A program made the position numbers and the translations under genes. A stretch of 64,000 nucleotides of DNA from Panax quinquefolius. Taxonomy: Eukaryota > Streptophyta > Magnoliopsida > Apiales > Araliaceae. The notes under the pieces were generated by a model. The model saw nothing but the letters and a program-made list of their open reading frames with translations, ran no database searches and was not told the DNA's origin. Position 1 is the first letter of the stretch, and the number at the start of each line of letters is the position of its first letter. Below, one piece after another: positions 44,717 through 56,067 of the stretch. The DNA is taken from NCBI GenBank assembly GCA_020205615.1, contig CM035152.1:116906043-116970042 (forward strand), read 5' to 3'.

Positions 44717-45482
44717 ATGTCTAACGTTGAAGGATCAAGTCAAGCTAGGGAAGTGATACCTCAGATACCTAGAGATGAGGAGCCCCGAGATGTTTATGTG
44801 GTTCGGGAACAATTGATTCAGAGGGAGCCTTCTCTGTTAGTCACTGAGAAAGAACAGAAGGATGAGTCTGTATCAGATCTTGAGGAGGAGAACTTTGAGG
44901 AGATAGAGGTGGAGGATGAGGAAGAGGATCCCATGGAGTTTCCACCAAACTCCATATCAGCTGAGATGTACGATGAGGTGTACGACCGAAACATAGAATT
45001 ACATGATAATATTGAGGAGCTGAAGGAGTTAGTTGAGATGCGTCAAGCTACAATAGAGCAGAAGGATGCCAAGATTCAAGAACTTGACTCATAACTTGGA
45101 AACACGAAGTAGGACCTAGTTCATACAAAGGGTCAGCAAGAGGATCTGTTGGCTGAGAATGAGAAAATGAAGACTGATGTGGGAGAAGCTAAAAGATGAC
45201 TTGAAGGAGGAGTCAGCTAAGCGTGCAAGAGCAGAAGACGCTTGGATGAAGGTGACTCAGCGTGCATACCGTGATGAAGCCAAGGTGCAAATGAAGAAGG
45301 CCAAGATGAATGAAATGGATTATGCCTTTAATTCTGCGATTGATAGGGCCCATGATCGAGTCTTTTATTACCCACCTCAATTTGAAGACATGTCGTGGTT
45401 CGTGATGGGTCGTAGAATGACATCTCATAGTATAGAGGAAGAGCGTAGAAAAGCCTCTCGACGTCTTAATATGCTAAGATAG
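44717..45482 (+). pseudogene. Extra acidic coiled-coil ORF ahead of gag
   Basis: Starts MSNVEGSSQAREVIPQIPRD. The first part is very acidic (SDLEEENFEEIEVEDEEED), then comes a heptad-like helix (YDRNIELHDNIEELKELVEM and ATIEQKDAKIQEL) that predicts a coiled coil. Stops at 45092 (TAA for CAA), 45113 (TAG for CAG) and 45195 (TGA for CGA) break it, and a second piece (45177-45482) lies in another frame. Its end PPQFEDMSWFVMGRRMTSHS resembles no domain I know. Tekay elements do not normally have an ORF here; it is separated from gag by 300 AT-rich bases (45483-45786) that encode nothing visible. Confidence 0.5.
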
Positions 45483-45786
45483 GAATAATAATAATAATAA
45501 TAATATGTGGTTAAGTATGTGAATAAATAAATTCTAAATCCCTTATTTTGAGATAAATAAAGGGATAGTATGAGGATGTAATCGTGAAACTTATTTAGTC
45601 CAGGAAAATGGATGTTGATAGCAAAGATGTTATCCTTATTATGTTTTGGGAAAATTATGAATGAATAAATAACAAAGTTTATTGAAATGTTATGTGTTAT
45701 AGCTTTAGTTATTAGAATGTTTAAGTTAAACTTTAAATATTCAAGAAGTAGAGTAATGAACTAATAAGTGTATATTTTAACAGAAA

Positions 45787-46823
45787 ATGCCTTCTAGAAG
45801 AAGACAACCACGCCAACAACCACCTCTTGAGGGGTCTACTAACAATAATAACGAGGCCAACGCTAACTCGGTTCAACAGTTGGTGACTTTGTTGACTAGA
45901 GCACTTGCGAATCAACCGCAAGCTCATGTCACGACCTTCAAGGACTTCAAAGCGGTTGGACCGCCAAAGTTTCAAGGGTCTATGAATCCAGTTAAAGCCC
46001 AAACCTAGATTATGGAAATGGAGAAGGTGTTCGACGTTGCTCGAGTCAATGAGGATCAGAAGACCACTTTCACGACATTTATGTTAAAGTCTGAAGCTAG
46101 CTATTGGTGGCAGACGAATAAGGTTCGTGGGGGACAGGGGATAATAGCATGGGATAGGTTTAAAGAAATGTTTTTCGAGATGTATTTCCCGACAAGTTCT
46201 CGAAATCAGATGGAAGTTCAATTCTTAGAATTGAAGCAAGGAACCATGACTGTGCCGGAGTATACTGCAAAGTTTAATGAGCTGGCAAGGTTTGCTCTAT
46301 ACCAAGTTAATATCGATGAGCATAAGGCTAGAAGGATTGAACAAGGATTGAAGCCCTGGCTTTATAGCAAGGTTTCAATGTTCCAGTTAAACACGTTTGT
46401 GGCAGTACTGGAAAAGGAAATTATTGCGGAAGGTAGAAGCGATGCCTTAACCAAGTATAACCAAGAATAGAAGAAAAGAAGGAATGAGAATGAAAATAAG
46501 GTTGGTGGAAGCAATAGTGCGAGTAACAACCAGAAGAGGAAGTGGAGTGAGAATTCGAGTGCGGGATGACAACAAGGAAGTCAACAAAAAAGAAGTTTGA
46601 AGCTTGTGCTACTTACGGAAAGAACCACACTAGGGTGTGTTTGAAGGGTAAGAGGTGTGTTTTAATTGTAGCCAGGAGGGTCACATTGCACCAAACTGTT
46701 TTAACCCAAAGAAGGGAGCATGTTTCGCCTGCGGTTCGAAGGATCACATGGCTCGTGATTGCCCTTAAAAGACAGCGGGAAGTGCAAGTGGAGGAAAAAG
46801 AAACAATAGTGGAGGTACTTTAA
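45787..46823 (+). pseudogene. Gag of the Tekay-type element
   Basis: Starts MPSRRRQPRQQPPLEGS. A TAG at 46006 sits where TGG is expected. The capsid part has FKAVGPPKFQGSMNPVKA, TTFMLKSEASYWWQTNK, WDRFKEMFFEMYFPTSSRNQ and FLELKQGTMTVPEYTAKFNEL, the chromovirus Retrotrans_gag pattern. A stop at 46468 ends it. Behind it two zinc knuckles are recognisable: CATYGKNHTRVC, with the second Cys changed to Tyr, and in a shifted frame CFACGSKDHMARDC near 46728-46770. Confidence 0.8.
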
Positions 46824-46891
46824 CTATCACTGGACCAACACAATCAAGCTGACCTACTGCGAGGACTTTTAATATAACTGTACAAGATGTT

Positions 46892-47355
46892 GTGCACTCA
46901 AAGGATGTGGTGTTAGGTATCATTCCAATTAATGGTATTAATGCTTATGTGCTATTTGATTCGGGTGCTACTTGTTCATTTATATTCGATAATTTTGCTC
47001 AGAACTTAGATTTGCCTCAAGAAGAATTAGAATTTCCCTTAAGCATAAAGATTTTGAATAATGATGTGATTCCTGATAAATTTATATATAAGAATTGTAG
47101 AGTGGTTATAAACTGTCACAAGATGATGGTAGATCTGATACCAATTAAACTTGGGGAATTTATGTTATACTGGGAATGGATTGGTTATTCAATTATGGGG
47201 TTGTAATTGATTGCCAAAAGAAATGTGTAAACCTTATGACTCTGTCAAAGGTGGTGTTTTATGGCAGCAAGTCACCTTGACAAGAAAGTTGTCTGACGGT
47301 GATGTAAGCCAAGAAGTTATTGAGACAAGGGTGTGTATGATATTTAGCCTACATA
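46892..47355 (+). pseudogene. Protease of the Tekay-type element
   Basis: The active-site loop reads AYVLFDSGATCSFIFDNF. The second half has a frameshift near 47170 (the GMDWL-like segment follows in another frame). About 100 codons long as usual for retropepsins of this lineage. The region to 47355 is the connection to RT. Confidence 0.75.
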
Positions 47356-48576
47356 ATTGATACTCAGAAGAAGAGTGCGAAGTTAAAGGAGATACCGGTT
47401 ATTAGAGATTTTGTGGACGTATTTTTAGACGATTTGCCTAGACTTCCGCCAGATTGAGAAATCGAGTTCGTGATTGATTTAGTGTCAGGAACGGCCCCGA
47501 TATCTAAAGCCCCATACAGAATGGCCCTAGTAGAGATGAAAGAGTTAATGGTGCAGTTGCAAGAATTACTCAACAAGAAGTATATTCAGCCGAGCGAATC
47601 GCCACGGGGAGCGCCGGTGTTGTTTGTTAAGAAAAAAGATGGATTTATGCGGCTCTGCATTGATTACCTGGAATTGAATAAGGTCATAATAAAAAATAAG
47701 TATCCATTACTGAGAATCGATGACTTATTCGATTAACTAAAAGGAGTAAGATATTTTTCAAAGATAGATTTGAGGAGTGGTTATCATCAGCTGAAGGTAA
47801 GGCCGGAGGATGTATCGAAAATGGCATTCAGAACTTGGTATGGTCATTACGAGTTTCTGGTTATGTCATTTGGTTTAACAATTGCACCTGTAGCGTTCAT
47901 GGATTTAATGAAAAGGGTGTTTAAACCATTCTTAGATATATTTGTGGTAGTGTTTATTGATGATATATTAGTGTATTCCAAGACTAAGGAGGAACATGTT
48001 GAACATTTAAGAGTGACGTTGGAGATATTGAGGAGAGAGAAGTTGTATGCTAAATTCTCAAAATGCGAGTTTTGGTTGGAACGTGTACAGTTTCTTGGGC
48101 ACGTCATTGACAAAGACGGAATATCTATAGATCCATCAAAAGTTAAAGCTGTAATAAACTGGGATCAGCCAAAGACACTGTCAGATATAAGAAGTTTCTT
48201 GGGTTTGGCAGGCTACTATAGACGTTTTATTCAAGACTTTTCTAAGATCGCAACTCCATTGACAAATTTAACTAGGAAGACGGTTAAGTTTGTTTGGATA
48301 GAGAAATGTGAGGAACGTTTTTGGGAATTAAAGAAGAGATTGAGTTCAGCACCTGTGTTGTCATTGCCTGATGATACAGGGAATTTTGTGGTATATAGTG
48401 ATGCATTGCATAAAGGACTAGGCTTTGTGCTTATGCAGAACGACAGAGTTATTGCATATGCGTTGCGTCAATTAAAGGATTATGAGAAAGGGTATCCGAC
48501 TCATGATTTGGAGTTGGTTATGGTGGTGTTTGCGCTGAAGATTTGGAGACACTATCTGTATGTAAAGAGGTGTTAG
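47356..48576 (+). pseudogene. Reverse transcriptase and RNase H start of the Tekay-type element
   Basis: Motifs: [81 protein letters not shown], the catalytic [13 protein letters not shown], and [20 protein letters not shown]. Then [20 protein letters not shown] leads to RNase H with [19 protein letters not shown] and [19 protein letters not shown]. Stops: 47456 (in a PPD-R/E position), and TAA for CAA at 47734; otherwise the frame from 47770 is long and intact. Confidence 0.85.
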
Positions 48577-48843
48577 ATATATACAGACCATAAAAATCTG
48601 AAGTATATCTTTACACAGAAAGATTTGAATATGCGACAGAGAAGATGGTTGGAGTTGATTAAAGATTATGACTGTGAGATTTTCTATCATCCCGTAAAGG
48701 CGAATGTTGTTGCTAATTCCTTAAGTAGAAAGGGACGAGAGAAATTAATGATGTTGACTGCTCAGGAGAAGCTAGTATCAGAAATGGCAAAGATGGAGTT
48801 GGAAATTAAATATTCAACAGAATCAGACGAAAAATTATTCTAG
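48577..48843 (+). pseudogene. RNase H end and linker, Tekay-type element
   Basis: Continues after a stop at 48574 with [20 protein letters not shown] and [19 protein letters not shown], then [10 protein letters not shown] (the usual ADALSRK). Ends in an acidic linker at 48841. Confidence 0.75.
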
Positions 48844-50289
48844 ATGGGAAACAGTTCAACGTTGGTAGATAAGGTGAAGAATGCACAACTTCAGGATAAA
48901 AACTATGAAGAGATAAGAAGAAAAGTGTCTAAAGGTGAGGAAAACAAATTTAAAGTAGACTCGGAAGGGTTACTTTAATTCGAAGGGAGAATTTGGGTTT
49001 TGCCCATACCAGAAGTTAAAGAGGAAATTTTAAGCGAGGCCCATAACTCACGATATTCGATTCACCCTGGAAGTACGAAAATGTACCAGGATCTCAGACA
49101 TCATTTCTGGTGGCCGAATATGAAAAAGGACATGGCTGAGTGTGTGGCGAAATGATTAACATGTCAAAAAGTTAAAGCTGAACATCAAAGGCCAGGAGAA
49201 TTATTGCAACCGTTGGACATACCGGAATGGAAATGGGGGCATATCACAATGGATTTTGTGGTAGGTCTTCCAATGACTCAGCAATGTTTCGACGCCATCT
49301 GGGTGATTGTTGATCGATTGACGAAGTTGGCACACTTTTTTCCAATCAAGATTAGATTTAACCTAGATCGGTTGGCAAAACTGTACGCGAAGGAAATTGT
49401 TTCAAGACACGGCATCCCAGTGTCTATTGTATCAGATAGAGATCCACGTTTCACATCAAATTTTTGGAAATGACTACAGGAATGCTTGGGAATGCAGTTA
49501 AAAATGAGCACATCATATCATCCTCAAACAGATGGACAGAGTGAGAGAACCTTCTAGACACTACAGGATATGCTCAGAGCATGTATTATGGATTTCAAAG
49601 AAAATTGGGATGACCATCTACCATTGATTGAATTTGCCTATAATAATAGTTATCACACGAGTATTGGCATGCCGCCTTACGAAGCGTTATACGGCAGGAA
49701 ATGCAAAACTCCATTATACTAGGACGAGGTAGGTGAACGTCAGCTATTGGTTCCAGAATTGGTACAACAAACTGTCGTGATCATCAAGGTGATTCGGACA
49801 AGAATGATAGTTGCACAAGATAGACAGAAGAAATATGCTGATCAACACCGATAAAATCAGGAATTCGATGTCGGTAATTTTGTTTTCTTGAAAGTGTCTC
49901 CTTGGAAGGGGAGAATTCAGTTTTGTAAAAAGGGAAAACTGAGCCCTAGGTTTATAGGACCTTTTGAAGTGCTACGAAGAGTTGGTGAAGTGGCGTATGA
50001 GGTAGCTCTACCTCCAGAATTATGACATATTCATAACATTTTCCATGTTTCGGTATTAAGGCCATATAAGTCTAATTATAAGCATGTTATAGAATATGAA
50101 CCATTACAGTTTGACAAAGATTTGTCTTATGAAGAAGTCCCTGTTCAGATTATTGACAGGAAAGAGCAAGTATTACGGAATAAAATAATACCTTCTGTTA
50201 AGGTAATATGGAGAAACCACAATGTTGAAGAAGTTACATGGGAACTTGAAGATGTTATGATGAGAAATTATCCGCAGTTATTTGCTTGA
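48844..50289 (+). pseudogene. Integrase and chromodomain-like end, Tekay-type element
   Basis: The zinc-binding part has HPGSTKMYQDLRHHFWWPNM and [20 protein letters not shown]. The core keeps [15 protein letters not shown] (first Asp), [14 protein letters not shown] (second Asp) and [20 protein letters not shown] (Glu). The C-terminus has RFIGPFEVLRRVGEVAYEVA, HNIFHVSVLRPY and the chromodomain remnant VKVIWRNHNVEEVTWELEDV. Stops near 48979, 49154, 49471, 49554, 49719, 49851 and 50022 break it; several are TAG for CAG or TGG and TGA for CGA. Confidence 0.82.
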
Positions 50290-50304
50290 TCTTGTATAAC
50301 AATT

Positions 50305-50426
50305 TTGGGGACAGAATCCTGTTAAGGAGGGAAGAATATGATGAACGAATTTATCGATTCATGATTCTGGGGATAGAATTATCGAGTCATGATTCTGGGG
50401 ACAGAATCCTTTTATGGAGGGAAGGA
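50305..50426 (+). other. Duplicated polypurine-tract region, Tekay-type element
   Basis: GGGGACAGAATCCTGTTAAG with GGAGGGAAG appears first at about 50305-50335 and again as GGGGACAGAATCCTTTTATG with GGAGGGAAGGA directly before the LTR (50397-50426). A third partial copy of TGATTCTGGGGA lies between. Confidence 0.65.
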
Positions 50427-51213
50427 TGTAACGATTGAGAACTTTATAATTTATGTTAAATATTTATTGAATTAAATAAATATTTTAATTGATTTATTTA
50501 TTTAAATAAATAAATAATTGATGAAAATGGTGGTACAAATAATTTAGTTAAATGTGTATGTTAACTAAATTAATGAACGCTAGTTTTATTATTTAAAGAT
50601 TTGATTTAATGAAATAATTAAATTAAATGAACTGCTTAATATTTAAATGAATTGTTTGATATTTAAGAAAATAATTAAATTAAATAAAATGATGTCCTAG
50701 TTTAATTTAATAATTAAATTAGATATGTAATAATTTATTAAGCATAAGTATAATTATAATGAAAATTATAATTATTAGAATTATAATAGTAAAAACATAA
50801 AATGAATTAAATAAAAGTGTGACAAGTGAAACTATATAATATAAATGTTATCAAAATAAATGGAAAGAGGGGGATTTTATGTAGCCAAACACGACCTTAT
50901 GGCCTTTGGTATAACATAACCGCTAGACGCTTTGTTTTTTTAACTGAAGAGTACGTGCGTGGGGAAACGCCATATCAGTTATTTTTATGCGTATTATCCT
51001 AAAACTAAGAGCAGAAAGTTTGGAGAGGAAGAGAGAAATACAGAGTGTTACATAATTGAGAGAAGAGAGAATTCATACTCTGTGTTTGTCAAGAAGAAGG
51101 AGAATGAGAGGTGGAAAAGCCTTGTGATCATCTTGCAAATCAAGGACTAAAAGGTATAACCTATTCTTACTTCTAATTTTTAGATTTGTGATTTCTAATA
51201 TCTGTGAATTGGG

Positions 51214-51271
<58 letters not shown>

Positions 51272-53577
51272 ATGTGTGTGTGTGTGTGTGTGTGTAAGGT
51301 ATTGCAAGAATATGATAATCATTGTATATAAGTAATTTTGGTGGTTAAATTTATGAAAGCCATGTTTTATGTTCTTAAGTTTTCTTGGGGAAATAGTGAA
51401 ATTGGGTTGGTGATTTGTTAGAGTTATTGGTATTTGTGTTGTAGATGGTTTAAAATCTCATATAAGTTGCTTTTATACGATTTTAGAGTATTAAATTCAT
51501 GGAAAATTGGTTTGAAGAAGAAGATTTCAATAACAGTGGTATATATATATGTATATATGAAATGGCTTAATTGAGTCCACAATTTTATTTTTAAATCATG
51601 TAATAATCTATAAATTGATGGTAGATTGTGTTAGTATATCAAGAAACGAAAACAACGTAGTTAGAATGGTGTAATTTGGTTAAGAAACAAAGATTTGGCG
51701 ATTAAATTCGTTAAAAGTATTGAAATATGAAGAAATTGGCAAAAACATGATTTTAATCCTTTAAATTTGGTTATGTAAGTTGTTTTAGGTGTTAGAATGC
51801 TTGACTGTATATGCTATAAGGCTTTAGTTAAGTTTGTAATGTTTGGGTTTGTTCATGTTACATGAAATTAGAATTTTTGGCCTAGAATAGAGTTTGAATT
51901 TGTGTTCTACAAAACTGATTCTGGTGCCGAGCGTGGGCGCGCCGGATTCAAAGGTAACCATGGCATAGGCGCGCCAGTGGTCAGTCAGACCCAGTAATGA
52001 ACTGTTAACAGCATAGCTTGGAGAATGTTAACTTAACATATTTTGATGATTATAGAAGGACCTAAAACATGTTATAAAACGTAATAACATATTACACTAT
52101 TGAAACTAAAAGATTATGAATTAGTAAGTTATGAATGTTTGTAACGTGATGTCATGAGAATTTGTGTTGATATACAATCACCATGTCGGGTACTGTTATA
52201 TAATTAGGAGTGTAGATTTATGGTACATGAATGATTAAAATAATCAGGTCTTAAGCTAGAGACTATAGACTTGACTACAATGAGAAGTGAACCCATGAAG
52301 TTAATGTTAACATAACTAATTGGTATTGTGGTTCTAATGGTATATGTAGGGTAATTGGCGAACATTTATTATACTTATGTAGCTTACATACGAGGCAAGT
52401 TTCCTAACTTCATTCTCTTTATAATGCATGTAAGTTTCATAACTATGTTTATCTTTAGATTGTCAAGCGAGTTTTTTAACCCTAATTTATCAATATGCAA
52501 GTTCATAATTCTTATATTAAAGTTGAGCAAGCTTATTGATTCCATCTTGTTTATGATGATACAAGCTCTTGTATTCTAATTCTTTACATTGAACGAGTTT
52601 CACAATCCTAAATCTCGTTCTTGCTATTCAAAGCATATACTGTTTAACTTCATTGTTCCAAATGAGATTTCCTAACACTTTTGGATGTAACACTTTACAT
52701 ATATACCATGTCTATTCAATTGTATATTGTCATTATTCGATGTTTGACTTAAGTATCATTGTTCAATTCTATATTATTGTGTTCAACCTTCGAATAGCAA
52801 GCATGCTCTTATTGATTGGACAAATCTGTAATTGAATAGTTTTCTAAAATTCTAGAACCACTGATAAGTTAGTTCCAAACTAAACTTTCTTTAGTGTGGA
52901 AATTCTAAAGTCAAACTGAGATGAACAACCCTAGTATAGGGGATTTTGTATGCATTAGCGTTTAGATGTTTGTGCACAATACATGGTATGAAGGGCTGAT
53001 CCCCCTAAGTACGAAAGTAAAAGTGTGTATAGTCTAATGACTGTTAAAGGTTGAAGTAGAAATACTTAATAACCTCATGACATAGTTCGTGGTCTTAAAG
53101 ACCCTCATATATAAACCTCAAACTTGTTTACTAGTTTTGTCTCGAAGAACAAGTTCTTATTTAATCAGTATTCATTGATTACTCTTATGTTACTGCTATT
53201 ATCACTCTTTATATCAGTGAGCAATTGTTTGCTCACTCTTGCATTTAAACACTGCAACTAAAGTTGAAAAAATGGATGAGCCATCTTCCAACAAAGGAAA
53301 GGGCAAGATGTCCAAGTGATGAAGACTTATTTGAATTTACTTAACTTAAATTATGTCATTAGACTTATGTTATTATGTGATGTATTCCGCAGACTTATGT
53401 AATAATTAAAGGTTAGATTACCTGGGAATGTTTTAAGTTGATGTAACCCTTTAATGGGGAAGATATTTATTTAAGTTATGTCTTTATCCTTATTTATGGG
53501 TAGTTAGATGTAAATATTTTTAGAAAGTGAGCACCAAATCCTGTGGGGATGAAGTACCTAGATTTGGGGGTTTCACA
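50427..53577 (+). repeat. 3' LTR of the Tekay-type element
   Basis: About 3.15 kb, longer than the 5' LTR mainly by a TA/TG run at 51220-51295. The GC-rich block at 51905-51995 differs strongly from its counterpart, while sequence on both sides is close to identical. It ends TTTCACA where the 5' LTR ends TGTCACA. Confidence 0.88.
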
Positions 53578-54398
53578 TATATATACTGAATATATATAAA
53601 AAACATTCTATCGATGATTTTGAAAAATGAGTAACTGGGGGTCCATGTAATAAGCAAAATTTACAACAAATACTTTAATAAAAACCCCTCTATTTATCTC
53701 AATTCACTTGGCTTCACTAAACACATTTTTAATAACATTTATTTATCATTAATATTATAACTCACAATATTAACAACCAGATCATTCCCAGGAAAGAAGG
53801 GGCTTTCCAGTAAGGAATTCTCCTTATTGGCGCGCAATTAGGTGACCAAACCCCTTTCATCGACAGAACTTTCTATACATTGTAAATAATGCAAATAATA
53901 TTATGAATAACTTCGTCGTCTCAATTTATTGATTTAATAATATAAAATATTGTGACAATAATTGAATCAATAATGTGAGATATTATGCAGCAATTACTGT
54001 GGCAATAATTGAATAAAACTGAGTTACTTCTCACGTAAGCATCAATAATCAAAGATATTGTGCAATACCGTGTGCTACTGTGCAACCACATATATTACTG
54101 TACTTCTATCACTGGGTATTTCAGTAGTTTAACGGTAAAACTTTTGCCGTTATTTTTATTAAATGTTATTTTTGTCATTTTCTAACTCCGACAGTAATTT
54201 TCATTGTGGGGTCAACCAATGATTTTGCTGTCGTACGAATATTCCCGGACCAAAAGAATATTTTATGACAACTTGCTTACTTTGCAAAAGTTATAAATAT
54301 TACCCACAACTATAACATTATATCAAATCCACACCTTATTATTCAAAATAACATTTAGAGAAAAATTAATCTTTATTCATAAAAGTTGGGGTCTTACA
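53578..54398 (-). mobile_element. LTR 'B', part 4 (5' start of the LTR)
   Basis: Continues LTR B after the Tekay element: ATTTTGAAAAATGAGTAACT here matches 14490-14510 in LTR A. It ends AAAAGTTGGGGTCTTACA at 54398, the reverse complement of the LTR start. With the three insertions and their TSDs taken out, LTR B is about 2565 bp, close to LTR D (2597 bp). Confidence 0.8.
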
Positions 54399-54463
54399 TC
54401 TCCCCTCCTAGTTCTAATCTTGGATCTCCACTAGAGATCATATCCCTAAACTCTAATACCAAC
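54399..54463 (-). other. 65-bp internal region: primer binding site plus polypurine tract
   Basis: On the minus strand, after the end of LTR C come TTGGTATTAGAG (54451-54462; one difference from the tRNA-iMet site) and, 40 bases on, AGGAGGGGAGA next to the start of LTR B. Nothing else fits between two LTRs of 2.6 kb. This is a minimal retroelement body without any coding. Confidence 0.7.
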
Positions 54464-56067
54464 TGTGACGCCCCCAAAATAGGTATACACAACCCATTTT
54501 GAGTCGTCAAATACATGGTACATAAATCAAATACAAACTTAATTTATACAACTGTTAAGTGTATTGCAAAATATGACAAAACATAAACTGAGAGTTTTTA
54601 ACACGAATATTGTCTCGTAGACAATATTAAAACTCAAATGGAGTCCTTATTATAATTATTATCACACTATTTTATAAAATAGTGAGGATTACTATAGCCA
54701 CCATCTTGGACCATCACTCTATTTGCTGACTAGTCCCAGCTATATTGTCATTTCCTAAAGAGACAATGAAAGAAAAGGGTGAGCTCAACTAACCCAGTAG
54801 AGAATATTATGACTAAGATAATGTTGAATAAATTATCCTTAGCCTTCAACTGTGTAAAACTCATAGAATACAATACACAACAAATTTAACTGCAACGGAA
54901 CAAGCAATCCATTAGAAGAGTCAAGTAGAGCATGAGGTCTACTATCTTCTATGATTTGAAAGTTCATCATCAATATTTTATCTCTATAACACATCTCAAT
55001 AAATAATCCACATCACCGAATTATCCATGCACTATGGGCCAAGGATATTTGTAAGTATCACATCCACAAATTATCCATGCACTACAGGCCAAAGATATTC
55101 GTTATTATTACCAGTGGTCATGATCATACCAAATAATTGTTTATCAATACACTACGGGCCAATGAGGACTTTTTACCACATCATTTGTCTGTAACATTAC
55201 AGGTCATGATTATGCCGATACATAATTTCTGGTCATAATAATACCAATCAATAGTCCGTCTATGCACTACGGGCCAAAGATGACTTTCATCACAATATAA
55301 GCATGAGGATGATGACAATGGTATAAGAATCAATCAAACGAGATCAAGGATAAATATTAAAGATTTTTAATTTATCCAGAGTTTAAGAATGTCCAAATTG
55401 TCAACATGATAACTACTTTGTGGAGTAAAATTCAAGAATGATTCTCATGTATCAAAAAGAATTTGGACAGAAAAGAAATCAATTTTTTTGTCGTGAATAG
55501 TATCCCGTGAATAGTACCCCAACTTGAAAAGATTAAAATTTAACAATAATATTTCTGTGAAACGATACTAGATGAAACGCAAATTTCAAGGATATTCTAC
55601 TAATTTCAAGGAGTATAGACGCAATACTTATCAAAATAAGTGTAGAATTAGGAATATAAAATGAAATAATATTACATACATACTACAGAGTATGGAAGAA
55701 AATATTATTTCTTACGAATATTGAACAAAAGTAATATCCCTTACCTTAGAAGGAGACTATTTTTGACTGGTATGACGGGGATATTCTTGAAAAAAACTTG
55801 TACTGTTTTCAACACTTAAAGCTTCCTTAAACTCAAATGAAATACACTCAAAATTATAGAAGATGAATTCTCTGATTCTAGTATGATTTTCATTTCTAAA
55901 CTAAGCATCCTATTTATAGGAGAATGGCAGGATACTATTTAAAAAGAAAATCACGAGTGAACAATAATATTATCACGGATGAAACTGATGAAATTTTTGA
56001 TTTTCACTATGCTGCATTATACAGCACTATGCAAACACTATGCAATATAATGAAATACTATGCAAAC
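54464..56067 (-). mobile_element. LTR 'C' of the minus-strand gypsy family, cut by D
   Basis: Starts TGTGACGCCCCCAAAATAGG and has the CACTACGGGCC motifs (55030-55280), two GAATAGTA units (55494-55519), the TATA-like box (minus strand CTATAAATAG, 55910-55919) and CACTATGCA units (56026-56062). At 56068 a new LTR end begins, so the U3 part is missing here; it may lie beyond the window. Confidence 0.75.

Larger units (their letters stand above)
41363..53577 (+). mobile_element. Tekay/Del-type Ty3/gypsy chromovirus, 12.2 kb, defective
   Basis: LTRs at 41363-44469 and 50427-53577 start TGTAACGATTGAGAAC and end TTGGGGGTGTCACA or TTGGGGGTTTCACA. TATAT precedes (41358-41362) and follows (53578-53582), so the TSD is compatible but lies in a TA repeat. 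The internal region reads, in order, primer site, extra coiled-coil ORF, gag, protease, RT, RNase H, integrase and chromodomain-like end. In the first 120 bases the LTRs differ at about six positions by eye. Many stops are TAA, TAG or TGA where CAA, CAG, CGA or TGG is expected, so the copy is methylation-decayed. Confidence 0.88.
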
